A stretch of 22,483 bases of DNA from Paramecium octaurelia. Its lineage: Eukaryota; Ciliophora; Oligohymenophorea; Peniculida; Parameciidae. Under the pieces are notes generated by a model. It ran no database searches. It worked only from the letters and a program-made list of their open reading frames with translations, and was not told the origin of the DNA. The stretch's first letter is position 1; each line of letters starts with the position of its first letter. Made by a program: the position numbers and the translations under genes. This document shows positions 20,650-22,483 of this stretch, one piece after another. The stretch lies in contig CAJJDP010000024.1 in assembly GCA_905182995.1 (NCBI GenBank), positions 6,447 through 28,929 on the forward strand, given 5' to 3'.

Positions 20650-20924
20650 ATGGAATACGCAAAAGAAACTTTAAATAAAATTTTTGACTAAATTTATATT
20701 CGTTTTTAATGTTCAGTTTATATGTTTATGGTTTTGTAAGCATATTATATGGATTACCTTAATTGAAAGACTACTTATTAGCGTATCCAGAAACTTTGGA
20801 AAGATAGAAGAAATACCCCATAACCTAGTCTCCTTTATTTAATCCACATATAGGCAATCTATAAACAAACAAAAAATTATTTGTGTATATTCTGTTTATA
20901 AAGTCATTATCACTAACGAAATGA
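20650..20924 (+). pseudogene. Possible small protein gene with one frameshift
   Basis: ATG 20650 starts MEYAKETLNKIFDQIYIRF. Sense then continues in another frame as YGFVSILYGLPQLKDYLLAY and PETLERQKKYPITQSPLFNP to a TGA at 20922, about 90 residues in all. No GT..AG segment of the length needed to restore the frame is visible, so a frameshift mutation is more likely than an intron, and a sequence error is possible. It resembles a small, possibly organelle-targeted protein only in size. No family is recognised. Its first frame is continuous with the preceding remnant, so the boundary between the two is uncertain. Confidence 0.35.
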
Positions 20925-21414
20925 GATATTAAATATAATGCAATTAATAATTAAAATCAATACTGACTAAATTAATCATGTTCATCAAGTGATCATAAAT
21001 AAAAATAGAGAGAGTTTTAAAATTAGAAATAGAACTAGTTATAGGCTAAAAATTTAAACCAAATATATATTTGATCAATTTTTATGAATTATTTAGAATA
21101 CAAATTTTGATATTTACATTAATTCTCTTCTAAAGATGGGAATAAATAAAACTATACTCTAAACTCATACAACGATCATAACTATAGTTTGACAATAAAA
21201 TAAAGAATTGATCTATCATCCTAATAAAATTACATTAGAAACAAGTTCTTATAGAAACCAATTTATAAATTCCAATCAAGAGTTTGGAAATTGAGTAAAA
21301 TTAATTATAATTATTATTATACAAACTATTTATATATGATTTCTTTGAAAAATACAAATAAATTACTGTTGATTATGATATCATCTATCTAAGAATCAAG
21401 TTTTTTTGACATTG
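20925..21414. other. AT-rich intergenic stretch
   Basis: Highly AT-rich with many short A/T tracts and no convincing frame on either strand. Confidence 0.4.
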
Positions 21415-21794
21415 GAATGATGCTAAATAGCTTATGAGTGCAAGCTATATTTTCAAATTTCCTCTCATTAAACATGGTTTGGGCATTTATTATTTAAAAA
21501 CTGAAAAGTTTGAAAAGTATAGATTTTAATTTGAAGTTGTTGTTAGTTTTTTCCTAATTTTTCATGTAAAATTAAGTTATCTATTGTGAGAATTGAAAGG
21601 AAAATTCAAACCAAGCATATTTTAGCCTCATAATGTAACTGTATTTAAATGAGGCTAAGGATGATTAGGGATAAGACCAAATAGTTATAGGATACAATAG
21701 TAGATAAGAAATGGTTGATCATCTCTAATAGATTATAAATCAGTCAAGGATATTTATTGACAAACGACAGACAAAAAAGTGAGGTAAGCTGTAG
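21415..21794 (+). pseudogene. Coding remnant upstream of the right-edge gene
   Basis: At about 21415-21590 a frame reads HWNDAKQLMSASYIFKFPLI and YYLKTEKFEKYRFQFEVVVS to a TGA. At about 21640-21780 a frame reads NEAKDDQGQDQIVIGYNSRQ and EMVDHLQQIINQSRIFIDKR up to a TGA at 21780. The second is in the same frame as the downstream gene starting at 21795, so that gene may once have begun further upstream and been truncated by this TGA. It could equally be an older, separate remnant. Confidence 0.3.
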
Positions 21795-22483
21795 ATGGGA
21801 GAATTAACAGCAGAAATTAACTAAATATACAGTGAAAATGTAGTAAACACAAATGGCAGAAGTAAACGAAGTAGATATATTTTGAGTGAAAAAGCAAAGG
21901 AATTAGTCCAAAAAGACAAAACCATAAAATTTTTGTCTAAAACTGCTTGTAACAGCATTCACATATGAAGAGAATAGTCTCCAACAGGAATGCAAGACTT
22001 GACCTTTTGGATAACTATTATAAATAAAAAGGTACTAATTACTCTACTACAATTTCAAATGTAGAGAAGAAGTTGATAAAGAATAATCAAGAACCTTTTC
22101 AAAGCATATTATGGGGTTAAAAATATCTTTATAGGTCATATAAGAGTGAATCATTAAACAAAACTAACTTAAATATTCATAACCATTAATAAATGGAGAA
22201 GAAAATTATTTCCTACTCTCCATTGAATGAAAAAATACAGCACAATCTGGATTCAGAAGAAGAATCAAATGAGAATTTTATCAGCCTACAAAATCAAAAA
22301 CAAATACAACTTCATTCAATATGCTAATGGTAATATCTTCTCTAAACATTAGTCTGCGATAAGTAAAATATTATTTCTTTAATAGGCTTCTCACTTTATT
22401 TTCATCAAATCTCAAATGTCTTATTTAGCTGATGTTGAAAATTTGTGAAAATATATTGAACTTGATTCAAAAACAAAGATCAC
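21795..22483 (+). CDS. 5' part of an intron-containing gene, runs off the window (unknown protein)
   Basis: From ATG 21795 the frame reads MGELTAEINQIYSENVVNTN and RYILSEKAKELVQKDKTIKF. A TGA at 21966 lies inside a 29 nt GTA...TAG segment (21949-21977); removing it joins the frame to FSNRNARLDLLDNYYKQKGT, then MEKKIISYSPLNEKIQHNLD and SEEESNENFISLQNQKQIQL. A second 23 nt GTA...TAG intron (22330-22352) leads into LLTLFSSNLKCLIQLMLKIC and stays open to the window end. Exon lengths keep the phase at both junctions. The product is hydrophilic and acidic with a more hydrophobic part starting near the edge. No domain is recognised. An alternative ATG is at 22194. The TGA at 21780 just upstream leaves open that this too is decaying. 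Confidence 0.5.
21949..21977 (+). other. Predicted 29 nt spliceosomal intron
   Basis: It starts GTA and ends TAG, has typical Paramecium intron size and contains an in-frame TGA. Removal restores a reading frame that stays open for more than 110 codons to the next intron. It is not a multiple of three. Confidence 0.6.
22330..22352 (+). other. Predicted 23 nt spliceosomal intron
   Basis: It starts GTA and ends TAG at typical size. Splicing leads into a frame open to the window end; without splicing a TGA follows within about 30 codons. A second candidate segment of similar type lies about 10 nt downstream, so the exact splice pattern is uncertain. Confidence 0.45.

Noticed and set aside
1..22483. 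A code in which TGA is sense (Cys as in Euplotes, Trp as in Blepharisma)
   Set aside because: The intact TPR gene uses TGA only as its terminal stop. In the vWA pseudogene TGA falls where glycine is usual, and elsewhere TGAs fall at unrelated residue contexts.
1..22483. Telomere repeats, tRNA and rRNA genes
   Set aside because: No runs of C4A2/C3A3 were seen and no tRNA cloverleaf or rRNA core could be recognised by eye. A tRNAscan-SE or Infernal run would be needed to exclude small RNAs.

Overview
The window reads as Paramecium (oligohymenophorean ciliate) nuclear DNA. It is very AT-rich. The best gene is open only if TAA and TAG are read as glutamine and TGA is the only stop, and it is interrupted by 24-29 nt introns that begin GT and end TAG, the Paramecium hallmark. 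Under the standard code almost nothing longer than about 90 codons is open. No prokaryotic signals, rRNA, tRNA, CRISPR array or ciliate telomere repeat (C4A2/C3A3) was recognised by eye.

Layout. 1-2951: a large inverted repeat (arms 1-883 and 1861-2744, roughly 97% identical by eye, cut by the window start) around a 977 bp spacer. The right half carries decayed coding sequence that runs from the spacer into the arm and out of it. 3500-6015: minus-strand cysteine-containing coding remnants and an AT-rich stretch. 6075-7611: plus-strand pseudogene of a von Willebrand factor A (vWA) protein. 8040-11381: remnants of membrane or surface protein genes, including an uninterrupted 415-codon multi-pass membrane frame (9995-11242). 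11408-13010: further decayed plus-strand frames. 13172-16227: one intact minus-strand gene for an 858-residue TPR protein, assembled from 20 exons. 16518-17711 (plus, weak), 17681-19620 (minus) and 19966-20924 (plus): more remnants. 21795-22483: a plus-strand gene start with two small introns that runs off the right edge.

The centrepiece is the TPR gene. It has a Cys/His-rich N-terminus, a Gln-rich middle, and sixteen consecutive exons of exactly 102 nt, each one 34-residue TPR, all separated by phase-1 introns. Fourteen of these exon+intron units form a tandem array with an exact 127 bp period.

The rest looks like a gene graveyard: protein-like stretches broken by in-frame TGA codons and frameshifts. 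Paramecium somatic (macronuclear) DNA is normally gene-dense, so the window may be germline (micronuclear) or otherwise unselected DNA. That is inference; the sequence alone does not settle it. All pseudogene limits are approximate, since they were read by eye with no homology search.
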